Origin: Paraburkholderia sp. UYCP14C
GTDB taxonomy: Bacteria > Pseudomonadota > Gammaproteobacteria > Burkholderiales > Burkholderiaceae
NCBI RefSeq assembly: GCF_004197395.1
Contig: NZ_SELS01000073.1
Location: 1-34,066 of the forward strand
DNA length: 34,066 nucleotides
Direction: 5' to 3'
Positions 33,883-34,066 of the stretch are shown here, one piece after another. The translations under genes and the position numbers were made by a program. How positions within the stretch are numbered: position 1 is the stretch's first letter; each line of letters begins with the position of its first letter. Under the pieces are notes generated by a model. The model worked only from the letters and a program-made list of their open reading frames with translations. It was not told the DNA's origin and ran no database searches.

Positions 33883-34066
33883 TTACTTCGAAAGCGTAAC
33901 CGTTGCCTGATGTTGACTGGCAATGCTGAGCGCGTTGACGAGCGCGGGGTACGCGTTCCAGCGTCGCGCCAACTCGGCTGCGTCCTGCGGGCAATGTCCC
34001 AGGCGTAGTTGAAGGTTGAAGGCGGCGGTTCCCCGTTGGGAATCCGAGAGAATCGGGTTTCCACGA
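33883..34066 (-). CDS. Partial hypothetical protein, phage-like, cut by window end
   Basis: The minus strand is open from the window edge to a TAA at 33883-33885, giving the last 60 residues of a protein whose start lies outside. The end includes CPQDAAELARRWNAYPALVN followed by ALSIASQHQ. The A-x-R-W-N-A-Y/x-P-x-L-V pattern resembles small uncharacterised proteins common in Burkholderia-group prophages and islands; that resemblance is from memory. Overlapping frames on the same strand show no such feature. It converges on the cassette terminator. Confidence 0.5.
   Translation of the reverse strand, partial: RGNPILSDSQRGTAAFNLQLRLGHCPQDAAELARRWNAYPALVNALSIASQHQATVTLSK

Noticed and set aside
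1-34066. CRISPR array or insertion sequence
   Set aside because: No regularly spaced repeats and no transposase-like translation were seen on either strand.

Overview
This is a GC-rich chromosomal segment from a betaproteobacterium of the Burkholderiaceae, most likely Paraburkholderia or a close relative. The assignment rests on coding style and gene set: monomeric isocitrate dehydrogenase, mctP with its DUF3311 partner, parE-parC, a ubiC/hypoxanthine-DNA glycosylase pair, and many MocR/aminotransferase-type genes. It is inference from gene content, since no 16S gene lies in the window.

Layout, left to right. 1-5.7 kb: minus-strand core metabolism, with a monocarboxylate symporter operon (DUF3311-mctP, good promoter at about 2.1 kb), a spermidine-synthase-like methyltransferase, and NADP-dependent monomeric isocitrate dehydrogenase. 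6.1-9.5 kb: plus-strand accessory genes, namely an AraC-type regulator, cupin and GNAT acetyltransferase in a row, then a decayed C-terminal scrap of an amino-acid ABC transporter binding protein, then an AstE/aspartoacylase-like zinc deacylase. 9.5-14.4 kb (minus): hypoxanthine-DNA glycosylase and ubiC (overlapping), htpG, and a MocR-type PLP regulator. 14.6-22.3 kb (plus): glyoxalase-like protein, 2-aminoadipate-type aminotransferase, RidA-family protein (which may clear reactive imines made by PLP enzymes such as its neighbour), PhzF-family protein, a membrane GGDEF-EAL protein and a two-domain chromate transporter. 22.3-30.4 kb (minus): CopD-like membrane protein, parE-parC (topoisomerase IV), uup (ABC-F ATPase) and a periplasmic DUF4399 protein. 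30.7-31.2 kb (plus): GTG-start rubredoxin and tRNA-Arg(CCT).

The character changes immediately after the tRNA. A 560-bp stretch carries what looks like a degraded tyrosine-recombinase C-terminus reading toward the tRNA, plus a short tandem repeat. It is followed by a tightly packed three-gene operon (31807-33790) whose base composition and codon use are visibly less GC-rich than the rest. The first gene resembles the TIGR04255 family, the second carries a DDWDGNGA signature, and the third is uncharacterised. The operon ends at two stacked hairpins facing the end of a minus-strand gene cut by the window edge. I read this as the left end of an integrated island at a tRNA-Arg hotspot. The three-gene cassette is the best candidate here for an undescribed system. 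Its function cannot be read from sequence; defence or another accessory role is only a hypothesis.
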